Assembly: GCA_902612915.1 (NCBI GenBank)
Contig: CACMFH010000001.1
Span: forward strand, 92,214 to 156,213
DNA length: 64,000 nucleotides
Direction: 5' to 3'
Origin: an uncultured SAR86 cluster bacterium
Lineage (GTDB): Bacteria; Pseudomonadota; Gammaproteobacteria; Magnimaribacterales; D2472
Positions within the stretch are counted from its first letter, which is position 1, and the number at the start of each line of letters is the position of its first letter. The notes under the pieces were generated by a model. The model saw only the letters and a program-made list of their open reading frames with translations, was not told the DNA's origin and did not search any database. A program made the translations under genes and the position numbers. Positions 32,749 to 42,149 of this stretch are shown in pieces.

Positions 32749-33894
32749 ATGCATAAATTTAATACACACTTTTACACAATTAAAAATATATCACTTATTT
32801 TATTAATAAGCTTTTATAACTTTATTTCAGCAGATTCATTTGTAGATAAATTAAATATCCCAGATGGATTTGAGATAAGTATATATGCTGACAATCTCAA
32901 CTCTCCAAGACAACTTGCTGAAACTGAAAAAGGTTATGTAGTAGCAGGTTCGAAAAAAGGAGATAAATTATTTGCTCTTCATGATATTGATTCTGATGGT
33001 TATGCTGAAGAAAGGATTCTACTTGCTGAAAATCTTCAAAATCCTACAGGTGTTACTTTTCATAATGGCGATCTTTATTTTGCTGAGATAGACACAATTT
33101 GGGTAATTAGAGATATAGATAATTGGTTAAGTTCTAACTCCAGCACCTTGCCAACAAAATCAATTTATATGAATAATTTACCATCTGAAACATGGCATGG
33201 TTTTAAGTATATCGATTTTGGTCCTGACGACAATTTATATATACCGGTTGGAGTTCCATGCAATATATGTTTGGAGCCTCAAACAAATGATAGAAGATTT
33301 GCAGCAATTCATAAATATGTTGATGGAAAATTAATTACGGTCGCAGATGGTGTAAGAAATAGTGTTGGATTTGATTGGCACCCACTAACAGGCAAGTTAT
33401 ATTTTTCTGATAACGGAAGAGATTGGTTGGGCGATGATAGTCCTTCTTGCGAACTAAACGTAGTTAATACTGAGGGAAGTTTTTATGGATATCCCTTCAA
33501 ACACGCTAGTGATGTTATTGATCCAGAATTTGGACACTTGTTAAAATCATTTGATAGAGATCTTGTTGATCCTATTGCGGAACTAGGTCCACATGTTGCA
33601 CCATTAGGAATTGCTTTTTACGATAAAGAAAATTTTCCTGCAAAATACAAAAATAGTGTTTTTGTTGCTCTTCATGGGTCATGGAATAGAACTAAAAAAT
33701 CTGGATATACACTGGTTTTTGTAAAACTTGATGATGATGGCAATTATCTTTACCAGGAAGATTTTATATCAGGATGGTTATCAAATGAGTCTGCATGGGG
33801 AAGACCAGTATCACCTTATATAATGAAGGATGGATCTATGCTCTTGTCAGATGATAAATACAATGTAATTTATAGAGTTACTTACAAAGGCTAA
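32749..33894 (+). CDS. PQQ-dependent sugar dehydrogenase / L-sorbosone dehydrogenase-like protein, exported
   Basis: A 381-residue beta-propeller protein. ATG 32749 gives a Sec signal peptide (KNISLILLISFYNFISADSF); an in-frame TTG at 32716 would overlap divergent wecA. Family blocks include PDGFEISIYADNLNSPRQL, VRNSVGFDWHPLTGKLYFSD, GPHVAPLGIAFYDKENFPA and the terminal FVALHGSWNRTKKSGY. Homologues oxidise sugars with PQQ in the periplasm, but many lack proven activity and no PQQ genes are in view. The stop codon is directly followed by the next start. Confidence 0.8.
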   Translation: MHKFNTHFYTIKNISLILLISFYNFISADSFVDKLNIPDGFEISIYADNLNSPRQLAETEKGYVVAGSKKGDKLFALHDIDSDGYAEERILLAENLQNPTGVTFHNGDLYFAEIDTIWVIRDIDNWLSSNSSTLPTKSIYMNNLPSETWHGFKYIDFGPDDNLYIPVGVPCNICLEPQTNDRRFAAIHKYVDGKLITVADGVRNSVGFDWHPLTGKLYFSDNGRDWLGDDSPSCELNVVNTEGSFYGYPFKHASDVIDPEFGHLLKSFDRDLVDPIAELGPHVAPLGIAFYDKENFPAKYKNSVFVALHGSWNRTKKSGYTLVFVKLDDDGNYLYQEDFISGWLSNESAWGRPVSPYIMKDGSMLLSDDKYNVIYRVTYKG

Positions 33895-34644
33895 ATGGAA
33901 TTGCAAAATTTAAGCAATGAAATAAATTTAGCAAAAAGAGCAGCAAAGGAATCTGGAGATTTATTAATAAATAACAAATCTGAATATAATCAAAGACTTA
34001 ATTCTAATTCAAAAGATACTAAATTAAAGGCTGACATCGAGTCTGAAAATTTAATAAAGAGTATCATTAATCAGAATTCATCTTTTCCAATATTAGCTGA
34101 AGAAAGTGGAAAATCTAATGATGATTTAGGGGATATCTTTTGGGTTATTGATCCTTTAGATGGGACAGCCAATTACAATAGAAATATTCCTATATGCTGT
34201 ATTTCAATTGGCTTAGTAAAAGATATGATGCCAATTCTTGGTGTAATTTACGATTTTAATAATGATGATATGTATGTTGGGGATACTTATGGTAAAAAAT
34301 CGGTCATGAATGATCAAATTATCAAAGTATCAAATATATCTAATAAAGAGGATGGCATTTTGATAACTGGCTTACCTCATGATTCAGATTATTCAGAACA
34401 AACATTAAATAACATGATAGATGATATGCAAAAATGGCAGAAAATAAGAATGATGGGGTCTGCAGCCATGGCTGCATGTTATGTTGCGTCGGGTAAAGTA
34501 GAACAATATCAGGAAAAAGGCATCTATTTGTGGGATGTAATTGCTGGAGCTGCTATAGTAGAATCATCTGGAGGAACTGCAGAAATCTTTAACCAAAGAG
34601 AAAATTTTCAAGTTGATGTAGTTTTTTCAAATTCTAACATTTAA
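33895..34644 (+). CDS. inositol-monophosphatase-family phosphatase (SuhB/CysQ-like)
   Basis: A 249-residue protein with the Mg-binding motifs LAEESG (Glu pair), WVIDPLDGTANYNRNIP (DPxDGT) and YLWDVIAGAAIVESSGG (WD). These enzymes hydrolyse inositol phosphate or 3'-phosphoadenosine 5'-phosphate. It lacks the extended C-terminus of plant-type CysQ and has no cysteine-assimilation neighbours, so a SuhB-like or sugar-phosphatase role is equally likely. It starts with no gap after the propeller protein and ends 4 bases before the photolyase gene. Confidence 0.8.
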   Translation: MELQNLSNEINLAKRAAKESGDLLINNKSEYNQRLNSNSKDTKLKADIESENLIKSIINQNSSFPILAEESGKSNDDLGDIFWVIDPLDGTANYNRNIPICCISIGLVKDMMPILGVIYDFNNDDMYVGDTYGKKSVMNDQIIKVSNISNKEDGILITGLPHDSDYSEQTLNNMIDDMQKWQKIRMMGSAAMAACYVASGKVEQYQEKGIYLWDVIAGAAIVESSGGTAEIFNQRENFQVDVVFSNSNI

Positions 34645-34648
34645 ATAT

Positions 34649-36064
34649 ATGAAAAGTTTAGTTTGGCTGAGAAGTGATTTACGTATGGATGATAATCCAG
34701 CTTTAAGAAATGCATGCATTGCTTCTAATGAGATTTACTGCATTTATATTTTCTCAAAAGAACAAACCAAAGTTCATAATGAAGCCAACTGCAAGATCGA
34801 ATTTGTAATTAGTAACTTAAAAAATTTGTCTAGTTCCCTAGAAAAAATTAATATTCCTCTTACCATCATTGATTCAGAGGGATTTAGAGATAATCCATTA
34901 AAGATACTAGATTTCGTTAAAGAAAAATCAATATCAAAAGTGTATTGGAATAACATGTTTGGCACTGATGAGAGCAAACGTGATGAAGAAGTTCAAAAAA
35001 CACTTACTGACAATGGTATAGAGCATGAAACTTTTGATGATCAGGTTGTATATTCTCCAGGAACGATTAAGACAAAAGAAGATAAACCTTATTCAGTCTT
35101 TACTCCATTTAAAAGAAGGTGGATCGAGAACTTCAACTTAGACTTATTGGATATAGAGTTTAACTATACTGCAAAAAATGACACCGGGATTAGTTCGAAT
35201 GTAAATGAATTTAATTTTGATTTTAAAAAAACTCATTTGGTGGATATGTCTTTATGGAGTGTTGGAGAAGAAAATGCAATGTCAATTTTAGATGATTATT
35301 TAGATCATAAAGTTTTAAGATATTCCAAAGATAGAAATGATCCAATTATCGATGGAACAAGCAGAATATCACCTTATTTAGCATCTGGGATAATTTCATC
35401 AAAAAGATGCATATTGGAGGCCCTTAAAAAAAATAATTTTGAACTAGACTCTGGAGAAAGCGGGATAGTAAAGTGGATAGATGAAATTATTTGGAGAGAA
35501 TTTTATAAAAATATCATGCATAGTTTTCCAAAGGTTAGCAAAGGAATGCCATTTCAAGACTATACAAAAAATATTAAATGGAGGTTTGATAAAAATGAAT
35601 TTGAGGCATGGAAAACTGGCAGAACTGGGTTTCCAATAATAGATTCTGCCATGAGGCAACTTACTGCTGAGGGATGGATGCATAACAGATTAAGAATGGT
35701 GGTTGCAATGTTTTTTACAAAAAATATGTTGCATGATTGGAGATTGGGGGAGGCCTTTTTTATGGAAAATCTTCTAGATGGAGATTTTTCTTCAAATAAT
35801 GGTGGTTGGCAATGGAGCAGCTCCACCGGTACAGATGCAGCACCTTACTTTAGAATTTTTAACCCAATAACTCAATCGAAAAACTTTGATGCAGATGGAC
35901 TATTCATTAAAAGGCACATAAAAGAGTTAAAAGATTTAGATAAAAAAGAAATTCATGACCCATCTGAAAAGATTAGAGATCAACTAAATTATCCTAAACA
36001 AATATTAGATCTAAAGGAATCAAGATTAAGGGCAATTGATGCATTCAGTGCAGCAAAAAATTAG
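34649..36064 (+). CDS. phrB: deoxyribodipyrimidine photolyase (class I CPD photolyase)
   Basis: A 471-residue flavoprotein. The N-terminal antenna domain starts SLVWLRSDLRMDDNPALRNA. The C-terminal FAD domain holds TSRISPYLASGIIS, WIDEIIWREFYKNI, GRTGFPIIDSAMRQL, WMHNRLRMVVAMF and NNGGWQWSSSTGTDAAPY, including the tryptophans of the electron chain. It uses blue light to split cyclobutane pyrimidine dimers in DNA, as expected for a sunlit-ocean bacterium. The gene follows two enzyme genes with a 4-base gap, probably in one operon. Confidence 0.93.
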   Translation: MKSLVWLRSDLRMDDNPALRNACIASNEIYCIYIFSKEQTKVHNEANCKIEFVISNLKNLSSSLEKINIPLTIIDSEGFRDNPLKILDFVKEKSISKVYWNNMFGTDESKRDEEVQKTLTDNGIEHETFDDQVVYSPGTIKTKEDKPYSVFTPFKRRWIENFNLDLLDIEFNYTAKNDTGISSNVNEFNFDFKKTHLVDMSLWSVGEENAMSILDDYLDHKVLRYSKDRNDPIIDGTSRISPYLASGIISSKRCILEALKKNNFELDSGESGIVKWIDEIIWREFYKNIMHSFPKVSKGMPFQDYTKNIKWRFDKNEFEAWKTGRTGFPIIDSAMRQLTAEGWMHNRLRMVVAMFFTKNMLHDWRLGEAFFMENLLDGDFSSNNGGWQWSSSTGTDAAPYFRIFNPITQSKNFDADGLFIKRHIKELKDLDKKEIHDPSEKIRDQLNYPKQILDLKESRLRAIDAFSAAKN

Positions 36065-36097
36065 AAAAATTTTATAGTTATCGCAAAATCTCTTATG

Positions 36098-36130
36098 TAT
36101 ACTGATTGTTAATTTTAGGGTTAAGGGAGG
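36098..36130 (+). promoter_or_regulatory. -10 box and Shine-Dalgarno for fhs
   Basis: TATACT (36098-36103) precedes a strong AGGGAGG (36124-36130), 4 bases before the ATG at 36135. No clear -35 box. This marks a new transcription unit after the photolyase gene. Confidence 0.5.
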
Positions 36131-36134
36131 AATT

Positions 36135-37814
36135 ATGACTGCTTATCCAAGTGATTTAGAGATAGCTAATGCTGCACATAAAAAATCAATTGAAGAAATA
36201 GCTTCATTACTAGATATTAATGAAAAAAATTTAATTAAGTTTGGTGATGATAAAGCTAAATTAAATTCTGATTTTATAGATTCTGTTTCAAAAAATGAAA
36301 ATGGAAAATTAATTTTGGTTACAGCAATATCTCCAACACCAGCAGGAGAAGGAAAAACTACTACCAGTGTTGGACTAGTTGATGGATTATGTCACATTGG
36401 AAAAAAAGCAATGATTTGTTTGAGAGAACCAAGTTTGGGACCATGTTTTGGCATGAAAGGAGGTGCAGCCGGGGGTGGATACGCTCAAGTTATTCCTATG
36501 ACTGATATCAACCTTCACTTCACAGGAGATTTTCATGCAATTGGGGCGGCTCATAATCTTCTATCTGCACTGATCGACAATCATATTCATTGGGATAATG
36601 AACTAAATATTGATCCTAGAAGAATAACTTGGAAACGTGTTGTTGATATGAATGATAGGTCTTTAAGGGATATTACATGTGGTCTTGGTGGAACAGGTAA
36701 TGGCATACCACGACAAAGTGGATTTGACATTACAGTAGCATCAGAAATTATGGCAGTTTTTTGCTTGGCCTCTGATATTGAGGATCTTCAAAAAAGAATT
36801 GGTAATATTGTTATAGGCTACACAAAATCTAATGAACCAGTTAGAGCTAGTCAACTTAAAGCAGATGGAGCCATCACAGCATTGCTTAAAGACGCTTTTC
36901 AACCAAATTTAGTACAAACTTTAGAAAATAATCCTGCTTTTATGCATGGTGGCCCATTTGCAAACATAGCTCATGGTTGTAATTCAGTTGTTTCAACAAA
37001 AACAGCATTAAAACTTGCAGATTATGTTGTTACTGAAGCTGGATTTGGTGCAGACTTAGGCGCAGAAAAATTTTTTGATATTAAATGTAGAAAATCAGGC
37101 CTTAAACCTGATGCAGTTGTTCTAGTTGCAACCACAAAAGCACTTAAAATGCATGGTGGCGTGAAGAAAGAAGATTTAGGAACAGAAAATGTCGATGCAG
37201 TTACATTAGGTTGTAAAAATTTAGAAAAACATGTTGAAAATATAAATAAATTTGGAGTTCCAGTTGTTGTCGCTATTAATGATTATGTGTCTGATACTGA
37301 AAAAGAACATATTGCAATAATAAATTTCTGTAAGAATCTTGGTGTTCAATGCAAAATTTCTTCACATTGGGAAAAAGGTGGCCAGGGAGCATCAGAACTT
37401 GCTGAGGAAGTTGCTAAAGTAGCTGATTCAAATATGTCTGAGTTTAATACCTTATATGAGGATGCTATGTCCTTGTGGGATAAGACTAAATATATTGCTC
37501 AAAACATTTATGGAGCTCGAGACATTATCGCTGACAAAAGAGTTAGAAATCAGTTTAAGAAGTTAGAAGATGATGGCTTTGGGTCTTATCCTGTTTGTAT
37601 GGCAAAAACACAATACAGTTTTTCTACCGATCCATTGCTAATGGGAGCTCCAATTGGCCATGAAGTTCCAATAAGAGAAGTAAGACTATCAGCTGGAGCA
37701 GAATTTGTAGTAGTAGTATGTGGTGAAATTATGACGATGCCTGGCCTTCCAAGAGTTCCAGCAGCAGAAGCTATTGGGCTTGACGAAAATAATGAAATTG
37801 CTGGATTATTTTGA
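36135..37814 (+). CDS. fhs: formate-tetrahydrofolate ligase
   Basis: A 559-residue enzyme with P-loop [10 protein letters not shown] (residues 68-77), [20 protein letters not shown] and [15 protein letters not shown], all invariant blocks of the family. It joins formate and THF with ATP to give 10-formyl-THF (reversible), linking C1 oxidation to purine and formyl-Met synthesis. The protein is full length (E. coli lacks the gene; many marine C1 users have it). A strong ribosome site (AGGGAGG) suggests high expression. The DmdA-like gene at 60742 is a possible C1 source in the same genome. Confidence 0.96.
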   Translation: MTAYPSDLEIANAAHKKSIEEIASLLDINEKNLIKFGDDKAKLNSDFIDSVSKNENGKLILVTAISPTPAGEGKTTTSVGLVDGLCHIGKKAMICLREPSLGPCFGMKGGAAGGGYAQVIPMTDINLHFTGDFHAIGAAHNLLSALIDNHIHWDNELNIDPRRITWKRVVDMNDRSLRDITCGLGGTGNGIPRQSGFDITVASEIMAVFCLASDIEDLQKRIGNIVIGYTKSNEPVRASQLKADGAITALLKDAFQPNLVQTLENNPAFMHGGPFANIAHGCNSVVSTKTALKLADYVVTEAGFGADLGAEKFFDIKCRKSGLKPDAVVLVATTKALKMHGGVKKEDLGTENVDAVTLGCKNLEKHVENINKFGVPVVVAINDYVSDTEKEHIAIINFCKNLGVQCKISSHWEKGGQGASELAEEVAKVADSNMSEFNTLYEDAMSLWDKTKYIAQNIYGARDIIADKRVRNQFKKLEDDGFGSYPVCMAKTQYSFSTDPLLMGAPIGHEVPIREVRLSAGAEFVVVVCGEIMTMPGLPRVPAAEAIGLDENNEIAGLF

Positions 37815-37843
37815 TAAAAATAGTTCATTAAATAGTATTTAGT

Positions 37844-37872
37844 TATAATTTAGGTTATATATTTCTTGGAGA
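37844..37872 (+). promoter_or_regulatory. -10 box and Shine-Dalgarno for the aldehyde dehydrogenase gene
   Basis: TATAAT at 37844-37849 and GGAG at 37869-37872 precede the ATG at 37880. A TAGTTC 17 bases upstream of the -10 is a poor -35 match. Confidence 0.45.
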
Positions 37873-37879
37873 ATTAATA

Positions 37880-39298
37880 ATGAGTAATGATTTAAACTTT
37901 TACATAAATGGTGAGTGGGTAAAGTCAGAATCAAACGAAACAATTGATGTGATAAATCCTGCAAATGAAGAAGTAATTGGACAAGTTGCTGCTGGTACTA
38001 AAGAGGATATTGATAAAGCTGTTTGTGCTGCATTGGATGCTTTTTCATCTTTTCAACAAACAACAAAGGCTCAAAGAATTGAGTTACTCAAAAACGTAAT
38101 TACAGAATATGAAGCTAGATATAATGATTTTGTTCAAACTATTTCTAAAGAAATGGGATCACCAATCTGGCTGTCAGAAGCAGCGCAAGCTAAGACTGGA
38201 ATTAAAAATATTCAAGAAACTTTGGATGCATTAGAGAGTTATGAATTTGAAAGGCCAGAAGGGGATTACACCCTAATAAAAGAACCAATTGGAGTAATTG
38301 GCATGATAACTCCATGGAATTGGCCAATGAATCAGATTACAACAAAAGTTTCTGCTGCATTGGCGGCAGGTTGTACTATGGTCCTTAAACCTAGTGAAAT
38401 ATCTCCTTATTGTGCAATGCTTTTAGCAGAAGTATTTGATAAGGCGGGTGTCCCTGATGGAGTATTCAACGTAGTCAATGGATATGGACCTACTGTTGGA
38501 GCAGCATTATCAGAGCATCCAGATGTAGCTATGATGTCCTTTACTGGTTCAACTAGAGCTGGAATTGCTGTAGCACAAGCATCCGCAAGTTCGGTTAAAC
38601 GTGTTCATCAAGAACTTGGTGGCAAATCTTCAAACATAATTCTTGATGATGTAGTTGACCTAGAAAAATCTGTTAAAGGTGGTGCAGGACATTGTTTTTT
38701 GAATTCAGGACAGTCCTGTAATGCTCCAACAAAAATGCTTATATCTTCAAAGAATTACGATAAAGCTGTAGAAATTGCTGTTGCAACTGCAAATAATACT
38801 ACTGTTGGAGATCCAAATGGTGAGTTTAGATTGGGACCAATTGCAAATAAAGTTCAATATGAAAAAATCTTAAAATTAATAGAAATAGGTATTGAAGAGG
38901 GCGCAACTTTAGCAGCTGGAGGTGTTGAAAAGCCAGATGGATGTGACAAAGGTTACTATGTAAGACCAACAGTTTTTGCTAACGTAACAAACGATATGAC
39001 GATAGCAAAAGAAGAGATATTTGGCCCTGTCCTTGTAATGATTAAATATAACAATGAAGAGGAGGCTATAAATATTGCCAATGATACTGAATATGGTTTA
39101 GCAGGTTATGTTCAAGGTGATCCAGATCATGCTAGAGAGGTTGCTCGAAAAATAAGAGCTGGACAAGTAATAATTAATGGAGGCGCAAGAGGAACTGGAG
39201 CTCCTTTTGGAGGCTATAAAGCTTCAGGGAATGGAAGAGAGCATGGTCTTCATGGTCTAGAAGAATGTCTAGAAACTAAAGCAATTATTGCTCCATAG
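37880..39298 (+). CDS. NAD(P)-dependent aldehyde dehydrogenase
   Basis: A 472-residue ALDH-superfamily protein. The transition-state asparagine lies in TPWNWPMNQ, general-base Glu245 in HQELGGKSSNI, nucleophile Cys280 in NSGQSCNAPTKM and the C-terminal EIFGPVL and PFGGYKASGNGRE blocks are present. It oxidises an aldehyde to an acid in the cytoplasm; the substrate cannot be fixed (the group includes many broad-range enzymes). It lies between fhs and a minus-strand aldolase gene and has its own -10 and RBS. Confidence 0.9.
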   Translation: MSNDLNFYINGEWVKSESNETIDVINPANEEVIGQVAAGTKEDIDKAVCAALDAFSSFQQTTKAQRIELLKNVITEYEARYNDFVQTISKEMGSPIWLSEAAQAKTGIKNIQETLDALESYEFERPEGDYTLIKEPIGVIGMITPWNWPMNQITTKVSAALAAGCTMVLKPSEISPYCAMLLAEVFDKAGVPDGVFNVVNGYGPTVGAALSEHPDVAMMSFTGSTRAGIAVAQASASSVKRVHQELGGKSSNIILDDVVDLEKSVKGGAGHCFLNSGQSCNAPTKMLISSKNYDKAVEIAVATANNTTVGDPNGEFRLGPIANKVQYEKILKLIEIGIEEGATLAAGGVEKPDGCDKGYYVRPTVFANVTNDMTIAKEEIFGPVLVMIKYNNEEEAINIANDTEYGLAGYVQGDPDHAREVARKIRAGQVIINGGARGTGAPFGGYKASGNGREHGLHGLEECLETKAIIAP

Positions 39299-39299
39299 A

Positions 39300-40109
39300 T
39301 TAATCTAAAAGATCAGGTTGCATTTTTACTATTTTATCAAATGCAGGTTGATAACTTGCCCAAGCAGCAATATCGTTAGCGATGAATTCCCTTGTTTTGA
39401 CTGCCGTCTCATGTGATACCGAAATTGGTTTACCTGCAGCTTCAGCCATCAACTGTGCTTGACAACATCTTTCCATAGACATGTAAAACCATAGTGCAAT
39501 GTCAACTGATGGTCCCGTAGTTAAAATGCCATGATTTTGTAATATAGCTACTTTTTTATCTCCAAGAGCTTTTGCTATTTCGTCTCCTTCATCCACCTCT
39601 TCAACAACTCCTGAAAAATCCTTATATATCCCTTGATTTTCATAAAATGCACATGCATCTTGAGATATTGGATCAAGCAATTTTCCTAACGTTGAGAAAG
39701 TTCTTCCATATATTGAGTGAGAATGAGCAGCAGCATTGACATCAGGCCTTGCTTTATGAAGCCTTGAGTGAATAGCAAATGCAGCAACATTAACATCTTT
39801 ATCACCTTGAACTACTTTACCATCATGATTAACTAGTAAAAGATCTGATACAGATATTTGAGAAAAATGAACACCAAGTGGATTTACCCAAAAATGATCT
39901 TTAAATTCAGGATCTCTATAAGTGATGTGTCCTGCAACACCCTCATTAAAACCAAAATAATCAAATAACCTGAATCCTGCAGCAAGTTTTTCTAGTTGGT
40001 TACGTCTTTCTTCAGAAGGATTTGCAAACTCTTGAAAAACTAGGCCTTTTTCTTTGAGAGGCAACCTTCCATCAGTAGTATCTATTTTAATAGGTGTAAC
40101 ATTTGACAT
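39300..40109 (-). CDS. class II aldolase/adducin-domain protein
   Basis: A 269-residue protein with the zinc-site histidines in AAHSHSIYGRTFST and LQNHGILTTG, and the fold blocks GFNEGVAGHITYRDP and HFWVNPLGVHFSQI. ATG 40109 is chosen because GGAGAA sits 8 to 13 bases upstream; the frame extends another 19 codons without support. Members cleave or epimerise sugar phosphates (fuculose, ribulose) but this longer, adducin-like clade is largely uncharacterised. It ends one base from the aldehyde dehydrogenase stop and diverges from fumC. Confidence 0.82.
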   Translation of the reverse strand: MSNVTPIKIDTTDGRLPLKEKGLVFQEFANPSEERRNQLEKLAAGFRLFDYFGFNEGVAGHITYRDPEFKDHFWVNPLGVHFSQISVSDLLLVNHDGKVVQGDKDVNVAAFAIHSRLHKARPDVNAAAHSHSIYGRTFSTLGKLLDPISQDACAFYENQGIYKDFSGVVEEVDEGDEIAKALGDKKVAILQNHGILTTGPSVDIALWFYMSMERCCQAQLMAEAAGKPISVSHETAVKTREFIANDIAAWASYQPAFDKIVKMQPDLLD

Positions 40110-40155
40110 AGTTTTTATTCTCCATAGCTCTATAATGTTAAAATAGCTTATCAAA

Positions 40156-40161
40156 TATACT
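40156..40161 (+). promoter_or_regulatory. -10 box just before fumC
   Basis: TATACT ends 7 bases before the ATG at 40169, and the sequence between (AACAAAT) has no Shine-Dalgarno. This gives a probable leaderless start, like those at 4489, 46633 and 51583. Confidence 0.45.
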
Positions 40162-40168
40162 AACAAAT

Positions 40169-41560
40169 ATGAAATATAGAATAGAAAAAGATAGCTTAGG
40201 TGAGGTTAAAGTTCCATCAAAGGCTCTATGGGGCGCTCAAACACAAAGAGCTGTGAATAATTTTCCAATAAGTGGAATAAAGATGGATTTTCCATTTACC
40301 AAGTCATTTGTTTCCTCATTAGGTCTAATTAAGGACGCAGCGGCAAAGGCAAATCTAAGATTAAAATTAATATCTTCAAAGAAATCCAAGGCTATATCCA
40401 GAGCAGCAAAGGAAGTATGGCAAGAAAAGCATCATCACGAATTTCCAATTGATGTATTTCAAACTGGTTCTGGAACAAGTTCCAACATGAATGCAAACGA
40501 AGTTATTGCAAATTTAGCAAGTAAATATGCCAAGCTTGATGTCAATGCAAATGATGACGTTAATATGAGTCAAAGTAGTAATGATGTTATACCAACAGCT
40601 ATTAAGATAAGCTCACATATGGATCTAACAAAAAAACTTTATCCCGCATTAGACAAATTAATAATCACCATTCAAAAAAAAGCCATTTCATTAAAAGGTA
40701 CTATTAAAACTGGCCGAACTCATCTGATGGATGCCATGCCCGTTGATTTTGCAGAAGAACTTTATGCTTGGTCAAGTCAACTAAAGTCTTCAAAAGAAAT
40801 GTTATTAATTATTGAAAAAAAATTACTTGAGCTTCCACAAGGAGGAACAGCTGTTGGGAGCGGGATCAATGCTCACAAAAATTTTTCGAAATATTTTGCT
40901 CAGGAAATGACAAAACTTTTGGGTAAGGGTAATAAATGCGTTCCTAGCAAAAACTTTTATCACGAATTGAGCGCACAAGATTGTTCCGTTCAGTTATCTG
41001 GAGAACTTAAAAATTTAGCCTTAATTCTTATGAAAATATCTAATGATCTCAGATGGATGAATAGTGGTCCGTTAGCAGGACTTTCTGAGATTGAGTTAAA
41101 GGCTCTTCAACCTGGAAGTAGTATTATGCCTGGTAAAGTTAATCCAGTCATCCCTGAAGCAGTTGCAATGGCATCCGCTGATGTTATTGGGAATGATGTA
41201 TCAATAACAGTTGCTGCTCAATCTGGTAATTTTCAACTTAATGTTATGTTACCAGTGATAGCTTATAACCTTCTTAAAAGTATTAATCTTTTATCAGGTG
41301 CAATGAACGCCTTATCAAAAAATACTATTAGCAGCTTTAAAGTAAATAAGAAAAATCTTGAAGTGTCATTATCAAAAAATCCTATTCTTGTAACTGCATT
41401 AAATCCAATAATTGGATATGAAAAGTCTGCATTCATTGCTAAAAAAGCTTATAAAGAAAATAGACCAATAATTGATGTTGCAGCTGAGGAGACTGACATA
41501 CCAAAAGCTAAACTGGCTAAATTACTCGATCCATCAAAGTTAGCAAAGGGCGGAATATAA
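40169..41560 (+). CDS. fumC: fumarate hydratase, class II
   Basis: A 463-residue member of the fumarase/aspartase superfamily with WGAQTQRAVNNFPISG, FQTGSGTSSNMNANEV, GRTHLMDAMPVDFAEE and the signature loop GSSIMPGKVNPVIPEA containing the catalytic serine. It hydrates fumarate to malate in the TCA cycle without an iron-sulfur cluster. The length is normal. The gene diverges from the aldolase gene and is followed at 1 base by phhB. Confidence 0.95.
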   Translation: MKYRIEKDSLGEVKVPSKALWGAQTQRAVNNFPISGIKMDFPFTKSFVSSLGLIKDAAAKANLRLKLISSKKSKAISRAAKEVWQEKHHHEFPIDVFQTGSGTSSNMNANEVIANLASKYAKLDVNANDDVNMSQSSNDVIPTAIKISSHMDLTKKLYPALDKLIITIQKKAISLKGTIKTGRTHLMDAMPVDFAEELYAWSSQLKSSKEMLLIIEKKLLELPQGGTAVGSGINAHKNFSKYFAQEMTKLLGKGNKCVPSKNFYHELSAQDCSVQLSGELKNLALILMKISNDLRWMNSGPLAGLSEIELKALQPGSSIMPGKVNPVIPEAVAMASADVIGNDVSITVAAQSGNFQLNVMLPVIAYNLLKSINLLSGAMNALSKNTISSFKVNKKNLEVSLSKNPILVTALNPIIGYEKSAFIAKKAYKENRPIIDVAAEETDIPKAKLAKLLDPSKLAKGGI

Positions 41561-41561
41561 A

Positions 41562-41918
41562 TTGACTAAAGACTTAGTGACTAGTAGCTGTGAAGCTTGT
41601 AGAGCAGATGCTCCTGTTTTAGAAAACAAAGAAATTCAAGAATTATTATCTCAAATACCATCTTGGAGAGTTTTTGAAGAAGATGATATAAAAAAAATTA
41701 TATGTTCTTTTATTTTTTTAAACTATGACGATTCTCGTAATTTTTTGAATAAAGTTGCCGACCTTGCTGAGGAAGAAGACCACCATCCAGAGATAATTCT
41801 TGAATGGGGAAAAGTGACTGTTACATGGTGGTCTCACAAAATTAGAGGTCTTCATAAGAATGACTTTATTTGTGCATCCAAAACAGATGCACTTTTTGAA
41901 AATCTTCATAAGACTTAA
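41562..41918 (+). CDS. phhB: pterin-4a-carbinolamine dehydratase
   Basis: A 118-residue protein with the family core EEDHHPEIILEWGKVTVTWW and HKIRGLHKNDFICA. The His-His-Pro motif holds the two catalytic histidines. It recycles the carbinolamine made by phenylalanine hydroxylase, or acts more widely in pterin metabolism; no hydroxylase gene is in the window. The start is TTG 41562. The N-terminal 20 residues carry a Cys-x2-Cys (SSCEACRADAP), seen in several marine homologues. Confidence 0.9.
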   Translation: MTKDLVTSSCEACRADAPVLENKEIQELLSQIPSWRVFEEDDIKKIICSFIFLNYDDSRNFLNKVADLAEEEDHHPEIILEWGKVTVTWWSHKIRGLHKNDFICASKTDALFENLHKT

Positions 41919-41921
41919 AAA

Positions 41922-42149
41922 ATGCAGCAAAACGAAAAGCCATTTCAATTTTTAGCATGGATTGCCACATCAATATTAATTCTTGCTGCATTACTAGCAA
42001 GCTTTGTTCCTGCATTAGAATATCACCATTGGGCATTCATAATTGCTAACTCTTTATGGGTTGTTGTTGGATATTTATGGAAAGAAATGTCACTTATAGT
42101 ACTTAACGCTGGCTTAACAATTATTTACGTATTAGGTTTGGTTTTATAA
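41922..42149 (+). CDS. small two- or three-span membrane protein
   Basis: A 75-residue hydrophobic protein with spans at about residues 10-30 (FLAWIATSILILAALLASFV), 36-50 and 57-75 (LIVLNAGLTIIYVLGLVL). The composition resembles CBU_0592-like small membrane proteins, whose function is unknown. It starts 3 bases after phhB and overlaps the convergent permease gene by 6 bases. Confidence 0.6.
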   Translation: MQQNEKPFQFLAWIATSILILAALLASFVPALEYHHWAFIIANSLWVVVGYLWKEMSLIVLNAGLTIIYVLGLVL